DNA from: JBGPYM01 sp041493205
GTDB lineage: Bacteria; Bacteroidota; Ignavibacteria; UBA10030; UBA6906
Reading direction: 5' to 3'
Assembly (NCBI GenBank): GCA_041493205.1
Contig: JBGPYM010000021.1
Coordinates: forward strand, 1-20,856
DNA length: 20,856 nt
The notes beneath the pieces were generated by a model that was given only the letters and a program-made list of their open reading frames with translations, had not been told where the DNA came from and made no database searches. Every line of letters starts with the position of its first letter. The first letter of the stretch is position 1. The position numbers and the translations under genes were made by a program. Of the stretch, positions 1 through 6,953 are shown one piece after another.

Positions 1-26
1 CTGCTCTACCGCTGAGCTACTTCAGC
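1..26 (-). tRNA. tRNA 5' end, cut by window edge (possibly tRNA-Thr)
   Basis: Read on the minus strand from 26 down to 1, the sequence gives a 7-nt acceptor strand (GCTGAAG), T8-A9, then a D-arm with paired GCTC and GAGC around an AGCGGTA loop, as in a normal bacterial tRNA. The anticodon and 3' half lie left of the window. The GCTGA(A/T)GTAGCTCAG start resembles bacterial tRNA-Thr, but without the anticodon the identity is a guess. Confidence 0.85.
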
Positions 27-90
27 GTGCTCCAAATGAATTCAAAATGCTCCCAAAGATACGGAAAGAGTTGAAGGGAATCAAGGCAGT

Positions 91-861
91 TCAGAACGTG
101 ATGATGATCATTGAGGCTGCGAACACACCGGTCGTGGCGTATGCCGACACCTGGTGGAAGCGCGCAGTAGCGAGGTCGTTATATGTAAATCGACCCGACC
201 GCTTTCTGATCATCGATCCAACGATGGGCGTCAGGATCATTCCCGCGACATGGATCCACGCAAGCGTTTTGTGTATCGTGGTTGTGCTCGTTTCGTCGCG
301 GCGAATGAGCGGAGGGGGGGAAAGCACCGCGAGCAACCCCGTGAGCCCGTACGAGATGATTGTGTACGTGACGAATTGCTGGTGTTTGTTCATGTCGGAA
401 CGGTCTGAGTAGTCCAGAGCTCTCTGGCCATAATAGAGTGACGCGCCCATCAATCCGAGCGTCACGAAACCTCCGATCTGGTGCATCGTCAGCATCGTCC
501 TTCGTGCCGTCAGCTCGTTCTTCCTGGTTTCCGGTGTGAGTTCGCCTGCGATCCCGATTGATCGGAAGAATCCGTTCTCGCCCCACAGCCCCCTCTCCAG
601 AAAGCTCAGGTTCTCCGGCATGAGCCGGGCAGTATTCCGGGGAGTGAGTGCGGCGGCCGGGGTCGTATCCGGCGCTGTTGCCCGGGGATTGAGGAAATCA
701 GACATGCCCCAGTCCGTCCTGAAACCGGGCGCGGGTATCTCAGAGGCGGGCGCCTCGCTCATGGCTGGCCCGTCGATGAGAGAGCGGGTGGAATCGATAG
801 TCGCATTTCCCCGCGGGCAGAGAGCGATAGAGAGAATGAGCATTCCAAGAAACGGTTTCAT
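91..861 (-). CDS. Putative b561-like four-helix heme membrane protein
   Basis: 256 aa. The N-terminus is a signal peptide or anchor (residues 1-20), followed by a Pro/Ala-rich linker to about residue 80. The C-terminal half has four predicted membrane helices at about 124-145, 160-181, 197-217 and 235-255. Each helix carries a histidine near its start or inside it (H127, H160, H197/H204, H236). Four helices with paired histidines match the layout of cytochrome b561-type proteins, where two pairs of His hold two b hemes; this assignment is inferred from layout, not from a recognised signature. The gene starts 48 nt downstream of the Rieske gene on the same strand, so the two are probably co-transcribed and may form a small electron-transfer unit in the membrane. 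No clear ribosome binding site precedes the ATG at 861. No terminator is evident between its stop and the tRNA. Confidence 0.75.
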   Translation of the reverse strand: MKPFLGMLILSIALCPRGNATIDSTRSLIDGPAMSEAPASEIPAPGFRTDWGMSDFLNPRATAPDTTPAAALTPRNTARLMPENLSFLERGLWGENGFFRSIGIAGELTPETRKNELTARRTMLTMHQIGGFVTLGLMGASLYYGQRALDYSDRSDMNKHQQFVTYTIISYGLTGLLAVLSPPPLIRRDETSTTTIHKTLAWIHVAGMILTPIVGSMIRKRSGRFTYNDLATARFHQVSAYATTGVFAASMIIITF

Positions 862-909
862 GATGGTAACTTTTGATTGTGGGAATGAAAGTTGAACCTC
901 GTTCGCATA

Positions 910-1329
910 CTATGAAAACACCCTGAGGGAATTACCGGTCAGAGTTGTCTTGTACGACCCAAGGGGACTACCCGCGGGACCGTTGAGAACGGCGCCGCTG
1001 AGGGAAAACCTCGAACCGTGTGCCGGGCAGAAGAAGGAGTTGTTGCTGACGTCGAATACAACACTGGTCCCCTGATGCGTGCACTGGAGGCTGACCGCGA
1101 CGTAGCCGCTCTGCGCGTGGGCAACGATGACCCCGGCGTTGTACAGGTAGCCGCCGACAGTTTTCAGGCCCGCGAATGCCGCATTGGTCAGATCGAGCGT
1201 AAAATCGACGTTGGCCGGAGCGGTAATGCCATCCCCGCCGTTAGGATTCGTGCATCCTCCGAGGCAGTCCCCGCAGGCGAGAGCCAAAGCGCCGAGGCCC
1301 AGGAGTGACAGGAATTCCTTCCTCTCCAT
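910..1329 (-). CDS. Rieske [2Fe-2S] protein, probable lipoprotein or Tat/Sec-exported
   Basis: 139 aa. Both Rieske cluster boxes are present: C83-T-H85-Q-G and C101-P-A-H104-G-S, giving the two Cys and two His that bind a [2Fe-2S] cluster. The spacing and small size fit a stand-alone Rieske protein and not a dioxygenase. The N-terminus is hydrophobic (LLGLGALALAC) with a cluster of cysteines and an LGGC sequence at 23-26 that could serve as a lipobox, so the protein is probably anchored outside the cytoplasmic membrane. C19 and C22 also lie here, making the exact lipidated cysteine uncertain. A GGAGA ribosome binding site sits 5 nt before the ATG at 1329. The next gene downstream encodes a four-His membrane protein, a plausible electron partner. 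Substrate and electron donor are not evident. Confidence 0.9.
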   Translation of the reverse strand: MERKEFLSLLGLGALALACGDCLGGCTNPNGGDGITAPANVDFTLDLTNAAFAGLKTVGGYLYNAGVIVAHAQSGYVAVSLQCTHQGTSVVFDVSNNSFFCPAHGSRFSLSGAVLNGPAGSPLGSYKTTLTGNSLRVFS

Positions 1330-1405
1330 GTTTTTCTCCGCATGTGGATGAAGATCAACGACGAAACACGGAAGTTTTGCAGACGACAGGAGGCATACAA
1401 AACAT

Positions 1406-1449
1406 TTCCCGAATTAAAGCGCTGCTTACACTCGTTAACAATTCGGGAA
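1406..1449 (-). promoter_or_regulatory. Promoter within a 10-bp inverted repeat, upstream of Rieske gene
   Basis: A perfect 10-bp inverted repeat (TTCCCGAATT at 1406-1415, AATTCGGGAA at 1440-1449) has a 24-nt spacer. On the minus strand, TTGTTA (1441-1436) and TTTAAT (1418-1413) are 17 nt apart, a good -35/-10 pair. Each arm covers one of the two boxes. The predicted start would leave a leader of about 77 nt before the Rieske ATG. The repeat is seen directly; promoter and operator roles are inferred. Confidence 0.45.
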
Positions 1450-1496
1450 GGTTTGTCGCTCCTTTTGAGGTGAGAGATCGCGGAGAAGCTTTCTTG

Positions 1497-1525
1497 AGAC
1501 TAGCAAAAAACCAATCAATTGTCAA
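1497..1525 (-). promoter_or_regulatory. Candidate second promoter upstream of Rieske gene
   Basis: On the minus strand a perfect TTGACA (1525-1520) is followed after 17 nt by TAGTCT (1502-1497), a poor -10. Transcription from here would put the inverted repeat at 1406-1449 in a 160-nt leader. It is weaker than the pair inside the repeat at the -10, stronger at the -35. Confidence 0.3.
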
Positions 1526-1561
1526 CCCCTCACGGCAAAGAGGATGGGTCGACAGACGAGC

Positions 1562-1939
1562 TCAGGATGACTTAGAACCCGGCAACGGCAGAGGCCCTTC
1601 GGAGACGATTTCCACTCCGGGCGTGCCCTTAATCCATTCGGCGGCAGGGAGCACGGAGCGCTGCGTCCAGTCGCGAGCAACGTCCAGCGCCTCGGCACTC
1701 GGAATCATTTCTATCGTATCCCAGGGGCAGTACTTCACGCAGAGCTTGCAGCCGATGCAGATGTCGAGGTCGATTTCAACGAGCTTTTTGTGCTGATCGT
1801 ATTCCGGGCCCGGAACCGTCAGGATGCAATCGACCGGACAAAACTCGATGCAGACTTCGCACCCGGTGCAGCCTGCCTGATTAATGACCGCCAGCTCCTT
1901 CGGCCGCTTTTTTGCCTTTACGGGCACCGCATCAGCCAT
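1562..1939 (-). CDS. 2[4Fe-4S] ferredoxin
   Basis: 125 aa, cytoplasmic. Two CxxCxxCxxxCP motifs are present: C24, C27, C30, C34 and C61, C64, C67, C71, each able to bind one [4Fe-4S] cluster with the usual Cys exchange between motifs. An extra C38 follows the first motif (CPVDC). The N-terminus is Lys-rich and the C-terminal 50 residues (about 76-125) extend past the cluster domain. This is longer than a clostridial-type ferredoxin of about 55-60 aa. It carries low-potential electrons for an unknown partner. An AGGAG site lies 8 nt before the ATG at 1939. The hydrolase gene ends 46 nt upstream, so it is probably the last gene of that operon; the Rieske gene 232 nt downstream has its own promoter candidates. 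Confidence 0.92.
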   Translation of the reverse strand: MADAVPVKAKKRPKELAVINQAGCTGCEVCIEFCPVDCILTVPGPEYDQHKKLVEIDLDICIGCKLCVKYCPWDTIEMIPSAEALDVARDWTQRSVLPAAEWIKGTPGVEIVSEGPLPLPGSKSS

Positions 1940-1985
1940 GCTGCTTTGCTCCTGTGAAGAAGAACGGGGTTTTCATTGCTGGTTA

Positions 1986-2843
1986 TCAAGGAATAAAAAA
2001 TTTGGGACTATTGCAACGGCTGACAAATGTCCCGATGGCGCCAAAAAAGATGTGCGCATCCACCTGATATGGCGCGTTGTGCCCGCCGCGAAGTTCCTGG
2101 AATGATTTCGGAGGGACGGCGTTTTCAAACAGGCGACGCCCGTGTGCGATGGGAATCACCTCATCATCCAGCGCGTGCAGGAACAGCTTCGGGATCGCAA
2201 CGCTGCTGATTTTTTCGATCGAGGCGAACCGGTTCCTCGCCATCATTTGGATCGGAAGGTACGGGTAGAGTTCCTGTCCCCGGTCCGGGACCGATGTGAA
2301 TCCACCCTCGACAATCAATCCCGCTGCGGGCCGGCGCGTCGCAAGATCAATCGCGACAGCAGACCCGAGGGAATGGCCATACAGTATCAGCCTCCCGGGC
2401 GGAATGCCGAGCGTGTCCCGCGCGTACGCATAAAACGCATCGGCGTCCCTGTACACCCCCTCTTCATCCGGCGATCCCCCGCTCTCCCCGTAGCCGCGGT
2501 ATTCCGCGACGAGGACATTGAATCCGAGCCGCAGAAGGCCAGCATGGAACATCGCCCGCCCTGTGGCGTTCCCGGCATTCCCATGAAAATAGAGTATCCA
2601 GAATCCGGCACTGTCCGGCCGCGTGCTCCTGTACACCCTCCCCACCAGGCTGACCCCATCGGTTGCGAGGACTGTGACGCGAGCGGGCTGAAGGCCCAGG
2701 CTGTCTGCCGCAACGCGAAATTCCCTGTCCGGCGAGAAGATGAGCTCCGTCTCGTGGGCATGAAACCACCAGATGATCACCCCATAGCCGGCCACCACGA
2801 CAGCAACAACGACCCAGAACAGCCGGTTGAGAAGTTTCTTCAT
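1986..2843 (-). CDS. Alpha/beta hydrolase, ABHD13/BEM46-like, membrane-anchored
   Basis: 285 aa from the ATG at 2843. An N-terminal hydrophobic segment (about residues 7-26) anchors the protein, with the catalytic domain probably outside. The hydrolase fold shows HGNAGN at 87-92 (oxyanion loop), YRGYGESGG at 115-123, the nucleophile elbow GHSLG at 156-160 with Ser158, an acid in HALDDEVIP (D226 or D227), and H255 in GGHN. This order matches the ABHD13/BEM46 serine hydrolases, whose bacterial substrates are mostly unknown, with esters or lipids likely. The start codon overlaps the stop of the PAP2-like gene as ATGA (2840-2843), implying translational coupling; an AGGAG site lies upstream. A longer reading upstream to 2909 would only add residues overlapping the previous gene and is not preferred. 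Confidence 0.88.
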   Translation of the reverse strand: MKKLLNRLFWVVVAVVVAGYGVIIWWFHAHETELIFSPDREFRVAADSLGLQPARVTVLATDGVSLVGRVYRSTRPDSAGFWILYFHGNAGNATGRAMFHAGLLRLGFNVLVAEYRGYGESGGSPDEEGVYRDADAFYAYARDTLGIPPGRLILYGHSLGSAVAIDLATRRPAAGLIVEGGFTSVPDRGQELYPYLPIQMMARNRFASIEKISSVAIPKLFLHALDDEVIPIAHGRRLFENAVPPKSFQELRGGHNAPYQVDAHIFFGAIGTFVSRCNSPKFFIP

Positions 2844-3496
2844 CCTCTTTCTCCTGTCTCCTCGTTCCGGACAAACCTCTCGCGGAGCCCGCCGGTGATG
2901 CGATGGCAACCGTAGGCGAAAAAGACGGCTGCAAAGACGTCAATCGAATAGTGCACATGCTGAAGGATGACACAGATCCCGACGGCGGCAGTGGCGGCAA
3001 AGAACAGCACCCTCGCCCTGCGCCCCGGAAGGGTGAGCGCAATGATAAGGAGCGTGGATGTGTGGCCAGAGAAAAACAGGTCGCGCGTCAGGGTGTTCCC
3101 TCCCCCGAAAAACTCCACGATTGGATCCTTCAGGGCAATCATGCCCGCGGGGGGATCCAGCGGCATCAGCCACATAGCGACGATACGGACCACCGCGGTC
3201 AGACTGTACGTTTGCAGAGCCCACAGAAAATGCCGGGGATGGCGCAGAAGCAGGGCGATCGCGCCGATCAGGCCTGCATAGATGATCAGGAACGTGATCC
3301 AGGTGAGGTCAACCGCCGGGAAGAGGGCAAGGAGCGGGTCGGAGAGGACGGCCCCGGGACGGCGCTCGACACCCTCAAGGAACCGTGTGAGGCTCAGGAT
3401 CACGGCGGCCGCGACGGCAACCGTCGCGGCGCACTCGCGCCGGAAGGCGGGTTGGCGCCATGCTGTGCGGAGCGGAGAAAAATAGGACGAAGACAC
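2840..3496 (-). CDS. PAP2-like membrane phosphatase, sphingomyelin-synthase-like type
   Basis: 218 aa integral membrane protein with about six hydrophobic segments. The signature is FFSGHTSTL (140-149, His145) and HVHYSIDVF (180-188, His182 and Asp186). That His/His/Asp triad, with the HYxxDV form, is the one seen in sphingomyelin synthases and their relatives (PAP2_C type) and differs from the common KxxxxxxRP/PSGH PAP2 proteins. It probably cleaves or transfers a phosphate-linked headgroup of a lipid on the outer face of the membrane; the substrate cannot be read from sequence. The start is a GTG at 3496 with no strong ribosome binding site, so the first residues are uncertain. It overlaps the hydrolase gene by 4 nt, suggesting shared work on lipids. 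Confidence 0.85.
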   Translation of the reverse strand: MSSSYFSPLRTAWRQPAFRRECAATVAVAAAVILSLTRFLEGVERRPGAVLSDPLLALFPAVDLTWITFLIIYAGLIGAIALLLRHPRHFLWALQTYSLTAVVRIVAMWLMPLDPPAGMIALKDPIVEFFGGGNTLTRDLFFSGHTSTLLIIALTLPGRRARVLFFAATAAVGICVILQHVHYSIDVFAAVFFAYGCHRITGGLRERFVRNEETGERG

Positions 3497-3532
3497 CTAG
3501 TTGAGGCGCGATATGCAGGAAATCAGGTGGGA

Positions 3533-3562
3533 GAAACTACGGAGGGGCTGCGTGAAAATCAA
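3533..3562 (-). promoter_or_regulatory. Candidate promoter of PAP2-hydrolase-ferredoxin operon
   Basis: On the minus strand TTG (3562-3560) is followed after exactly 20 nt by TAGTTTC (3539-3533), a partial match to the TAnnTTTG box. The predicted start falls some 30 nt before the GTG at 3496. It lies just downstream of the terminator hairpins of the M13 gene, where a promoter is needed. Confidence 0.35.
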
Positions 3563-3574
3563 TGGAAAAAGGAA

Positions 3575-3599
3575 GGGCGACCCATCGGGTCGCCCCTAC
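3575..3599. repeat. Interspersed hairpin repeat, copy A
   Basis: Arms GGGCGACCC (3575-3583) and GGGTCGCCC (3587-3595) pair perfectly over a 3-nt loop; a CTAC flank follows. Over 25 nt it matches the copy at 7507-7531, with only the 4 central bases different (CGAT against ACCT on the minus strand). On the minus strand the hairpin is followed by TTCCTTTTT, so this copy may also help end M13 transcripts. Similar GTAGGGGCGACC hairpins are common REP-like repeats in many bacterial genomes. Confidence 0.7.
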
Positions 3600-3603
3600 A
3601 AGT

Positions 3604-3630
3604 AAAAACCCACCGGCGGGGACGCCGGTG
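3604..3630 (-). terminator. Rho-independent terminator of M13 peptidase gene
   Basis: On the minus strand, 17 nt past the M13 stop, CACCGGCG (3630-3623) pairs with CGCCGGTG (3618-3611) over a 4-nt loop and is followed by GG and five T residues (3608-3604). The hairpin itself resembles a second widespread REP-like sequence, so repeat and terminator roles may coincide. Confidence 0.7.
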
Positions 3631-3647
3631 CTACTACGAAGGACCGA

Positions 3648-4286
3648 TCACCAGATTTTGGAGCGGAGCTTTTCGGGGCGCACCATCGGATCGCCCGGCT
3701 TCGCGCCATATGCTTCGTGAAATTCGGTCATGTTCACGAACGGACCGTTGACGCGGAACTCGTTCAGCGCATGCACATCGACGATGAGCCTCCTGCGCAG
3801 CTCCTCGGGACGGTAATTTGCGCGCCAGATCTGCGCCCAGGCGAGGAAGAAGCGCTGCTCCTGCGTGAATCCGTCGATCGACTGGACCGCCGGTTGTTTC
3901 TCCTGCGCCTTTTTCATCGCGGCAAAGGCGATCGTGAGCCCGCCGAGGTCTGCAATATTCTCACCCAGCGTCAGCTTCCCGTTCACGTGCATCGTATCGT
4001 ACCCGACGTACTCGTCGAACTGCTTTTCCAACCGCTGCGCGCGGGCCTGGAACGCGATTTTGTCGGTGGGGGTCCACCAGTCCTTCAGGTTGCCCTCGGC
4101 ATCGAACTGGCTCCCCTGGTCATCGAACCCGTGCGTCATCTCGTGTCCGATGACGGCACCCATGCCTCCGTAATTCACGGCGTCATCCGCCTCCGGATCG
4201 AAAAACGGCGGCTGGAGGATGCCGGCCGGAAACACGATTTCATTCAGCAGGGGATTGTAATATGCATTGACCGTCGGAGGCGTCAT
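3648..4286 (-). CDS. M13 metallopeptidase, C-terminal (catalytic) part after frameshift
   Basis: This fragment of about 212 aa carries the whole zinc site of an M13 (neprilysin/PepO) peptidase. NAYYN, the substrate-binding motif, lies near its start. Then follow HEMTH (the HExxH zinc helix) and GENIADLGG, with the third zinc ligand Glu and the conserved Asp. It ends in KIW as many bacterial members do. It continues the protein encoded at 4283-5707 without loss of a residue, but one frame away: TGGGGATGA would read through as Trp-Gly-Met-Thr if one more G were present in the run at 4287-4290. The ATG at 4286 overlaps the TGA of the upstream part (ATGA), so separate translation by coupling is possible. 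Alone, this piece lacks a signal peptide and the helical N-terminal lobe that covers the active site, so it is unlikely to work by itself. Confidence 0.8.
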   Translation of the reverse strand: MTPPTVNAYYNPLLNEIVFPAGILQPPFFDPEADDAVNYGGMGAVIGHEMTHGFDDQGSQFDAEGNLKDWWTPTDKIAFQARAQRLEKQFDEYVGYDTMHVNGKLTLGENIADLGGLTIAFAAMKKAQEKQPAVQSIDGFTQEQRFFLAWAQIWRANYRPEELRRRLIVDVHALNEFRVNGPFVNMTEFHEAYGAKPGDPMVRPEKLRSKIW

Positions 4287-5707
4287 CCCCACTGCGTCCG
4301 GTCGACGGGCTTCCCGATTTCATCGAGCTGCCGGTTGAAATCAAAGACGCCGGCACGCATGAGATTCGCAAGGAACGGTCCGCGATCGATTTCCAGGGCG
4401 GAATAGTCCCTCCACTTGTCGGGGTAGCCGATCTTCACTTTGAACGACTCCAGCTTGCCGAGCGCCTTGACCTTCGTCCCTTCGCTCATCCACTCGCGCG
4501 TCTTGAGCCGCTCACGGAACGCCGCGCGAAGGTTTTCGACCATTGCGCCGGCCCGTGCCTTCGCTGCAGGAGAGAAAAACTTCCTCACATACAAGATACC
4601 GAGCGCCTCGCCGAGCGAGCCGTTGGTCGCGTTCAACGCGCGCTTCCAGCGCGGCTGAATTTCCTTTGCGCCGGTGATCACGCCCTGGTTGAAGTGAAAG
4701 TCTTCTGCGACACATGCAGCGTTCAGCCATGGACCGGCAGCACTGACCGTCTGCCACCGGCAATACGCCTTCCAGTCCGCCAGGGGCACGTCGCGCATCA
4801 TCGCGCCGACTTCCCTGAAGAATTCAGGCTGGGCGACATTGACCGGTCCCGGTTGTGCCTTGCCGATCGCCGCGAAGTATGCCTTCCAGTCGAATCCGGG
4901 GGCCAGGTCCGCAAGATCGCCCACGCTCATCCGGTGGTACGTCGCGTTCGGATCCCGCCGCTGGACACGGGTCATGGAGGCATTTGCGAGACGGGTCTCG
5001 ATTGCAAGTACGGTTTTCGCGGCCGCCTCCGCCGTAGCGGCGTCGTCACCGACCAACTGGAGCATTTTCTGGACGTGGGCAAGGTATTCCCTGCGGATCT
5101 CCTTCGACTTGTCGTCGTCCTTTGTATAGTAGTCCCTGTCCGGAAGCCCGAGCCCACCCTGATGGAGCTGTGCGATCACCTCGGTGGAGCTTTTCGCGTC
5201 CTGGCCGACAAAGAACTGAAAGACCGGGTTCGCGAGCGCGGTATGCAGATGCGCCACAATCGCGACGAGGTCCGCCGGCGACGCTGCTGCCGCGATGCGG
5301 GAGAGTTCCGGGGTCAACGCCTGCATTCCGTCATTCTCCGCCGCAACCGAGTCCATGGCGCTTGCGAAGAAATCTCCGACCTTCTGTGCCGTGCTTCCCT
5401 TCGCCGCGGCGCTGTTGCGGGATGCCTCGTCGAGGATCGTGCGGAGGTCGCGGAAGTTCTTCTCCGTCAGTTCGCTGAAACTTCCCCAGCGCGCATACTC
5501 GGCGGGAATCGGATTTGCCGCAAGCCATCCGCCGTTGGAAAACCTGTAGAAATTCTGAGTCGGTTGAACTGATTTGTCGAGATTTGCGGGATCGAGACCA
5601 TGATGGGTGAGTGTGGAAGGGGCGGGTGCCTGAGCGGTCAGGATGCTGAACGCAAGGACAACCGTCAGGAACACAAGTCCGAGACGCCTGCCAGGTGCGA
5701 ACGTCAT
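4283..5707 (-). CDS. M13 metallopeptidase, N-terminal part, frameshifted at its 3' end
   Basis: 474 aa. It begins with a signal peptide (about residues 1-26, ending in ILTAQA), so the enzyme acts outside the cytoplasm. After it come features of M13 peptidase N-terminal domains: HGLDPANLDKSVQPTQNFYRF near the start, then WGSF, and GLGLPDRDYY in the middle. The frame closes at VDRTQWG followed by TGA, exactly where family members continue with MTPPTVNAYYNP, which is found in the next frame. The two parts total about 685 aa, the usual M13 length. An AGGAG lies 9 nt before the ATG at 5707. Either a base is missing in the sequence, the gene is a recent pseudogene, or the split is bypassed by frameshifting or coupled restart. 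M13 enzymes cut oligopeptides and small proteins. Confidence 0.85.
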   Translation of the reverse strand: MTFAPGRRLGLVFLTVVLAFSILTAQAPAPSTLTHHGLDPANLDKSVQPTQNFYRFSNGGWLAANPIPAEYARWGSFSELTEKNFRDLRTILDEASRNSAAAKGSTAQKVGDFFASAMDSVAAENDGMQALTPELSRIAAAASPADLVAIVAHLHTALANPVFQFFVGQDAKSSTEVIAQLHQGGLGLPDRDYYTKDDDKSKEIRREYLAHVQKMLQLVGDDAATAEAAAKTVLAIETRLANASMTRVQRRDPNATYHRMSVGDLADLAPGFDWKAYFAAIGKAQPGPVNVAQPEFFREVGAMMRDVPLADWKAYCRWQTVSAAGPWLNAACVAEDFHFNQGVITGAKEIQPRWKRALNATNGSLGEALGILYVRKFFSPAAKARAGAMVENLRAAFRERLKTREWMSEGTKVKALGKLESFKVKIGYPDKWRDYSALEIDRGPFLANLMRAGVFDFNRQLDEIGKPVDRTQWG

Positions 5708-5858
5708 TGTGAAGTACTCCTGCGATGTTGTTAGGATGAAAGTCCGGATGGGAAATGGAGTCCAGCCAGGAAGTTCTTCCTTTTACGCGGGGAAGGGGTG
5801 AAAAGATGCAGGAAAGTCGGGAAAATTTGCGGGGAAACAGCCTTTCTTCAGAGCCCGT
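5708..5858. other. Intergenic 151 nt with short palindrome
   Basis: The gap between the jelly-roll gene and the M13 gene holds a perfect AGGAAG-TT-CTTCCT palindrome at 5768-5781. No T-run on the minus side makes it a terminator, and no convincing promoter was recognised here, although one may be needed for the M13 gene. Confidence 0.3.
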
Positions 5859-6953
5859 TCATTTCAACCAGTCAAGGATGACCTGCCAGAGGCTTTGTTT
5901 TTGCATGCCCTGCCGCTTCTTCCATTCGACGAAGCGATCGCGGGAAATCAATCCAATGGGACCGTCATAAATTCCTCCGTGCAGAAAGGTGTCAAGGACA
6001 CGCACAGCGAGGACATTGTCGGCACCGATATGAAGTGCACCATCCGGGAGCTCGTAGGCGCGCAGTTCCCTGTATTCGACGCTCATCCCGCTGCGGCGGC
6101 GCATCTGGGCAGGTGTCCCCGTCCTGCCGATCGGTTCTCCATTCAGGAATGTCTGATCGAAGTCGTCAATTTTTCCGAGGAGGAGGACAAGTTTCTTTCC
6201 GGCCGGCGCCTGCTCCGGGCGAAAATGAAGCCGGTACCACGCAAATCCGTCATACCCTTTCATTCCCTGAGTCTCCCAGAATGCGGGAACTTCGATCGGG
6301 CGCCAGTGTGCGTCGTCAAACGCGAATTCTTTCCAGTCGAAATCATCCCCCGTCATGATCCTCCACTCCCCCACGAGGGGAACGTCAGGGCGGAGCGGGT
6401 CGAGTTGCTCTGCTATGCCGATTCTCCCCCCGGTGATACCCCCGGAAAGTTCCGAGTCGTACACCCGAACGGCGAGGACGTTGTCCCCCTTCTCGTTCAG
6501 GACCCTGCGCGGCAGGGGATACTGGCGCTGCGCGGCATAGTCGGAGATATACTGCGGAGGGAACGAGCCCGAAAATCCGATAAAGTGGCCATTGACGTAC
6601 ACTTCATCCACGTCATCGACGACCCCCAGCTTCAGATAGAGGATCTTTCCTTTCCACTCCGGTTTGACAGTAAAGTGCTTCCGGTACCAGGCATACCCGT
6701 CATATCCCGGATATCCCTGGTCTTCCCACCGCGCCGGCACGAGCACGCTGTCCCATTTCCGGTCGTTCATCACCGGGTCGGCCCAGGCCATATTGTCACC
6801 GATGTGAAACGCCCACCAGCCCCGAAGGTCTGACAGATCCGACACTCCCTGCGCAAAGGTCTCCGGGGAAACCAGCGCAAGGAGCGTCAGTGCAATGAGA
6901 AGATTCCGACACCACTGCCGCGAAATCTTGTTGTTGTCACCGTTCACGGACAT
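5859..6953 (-). CDS. Exported protein with two tandem galactose-binding-like (GH2 N-domain type) jelly rolls
   Basis: 364 aa from the ATG at 6953. A signal peptide spans about 1-35 (hydrophobic core LLIALTLLALV, then FAQG). The mature protein is an internal duplication. Unit 1 covers about 44-180 and unit 2 about 194-335. Shared landmarks are YDGxAWYR (84-91 and 234-241), DDxDxxxxNGxxIGxxG (113-129 and 263-279), DNVLAVRVxD (157-166 and 312-321) and GGIxxGxIG. These are the hallmarks of the sugar-binding jelly-roll domain found at the N-terminus of GH2 beta-galactosidases. No TIM-barrel catalytic domain follows, so this is probably a carbohydrate-binding or scaffold protein and not a glycosidase. 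It ends with a basic/Trp tail (WQVILDWLK). Its start lies inside the end of the 6937-7401 gene (17-nt overlap). Reading further upstream in this frame only gives a shadow of that gene. Confidence 0.85.
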   Translation of the reverse strand: MSVNGDNNKISRQWCRNLLIALTLLALVSPETFAQGVSDLSDLRGWWAFHIGDNMAWADPVMNDRKWDSVLVPARWEDQGYPGYDGYAWYRKHFTVKPEWKGKILYLKLGVVDDVDEVYVNGHFIGFSGSFPPQYISDYAAQRQYPLPRRVLNEKGDNVLAVRVYDSELSGGITGGRIGIAEQLDPLRPDVPLVGEWRIMTGDDFDWKEFAFDDAHWRPIEVPAFWETQGMKGYDGFAWYRLHFRPEQAPAGKKLVLLLGKIDDFDQTFLNGEPIGRTGTPAQMRRRSGMSVEYRELRAYELPDGALHIGADNVLAVRVLDTFLHGGIYDGPIGLISRDRFVEWKKRQGMQKQSLWQVILDWLK

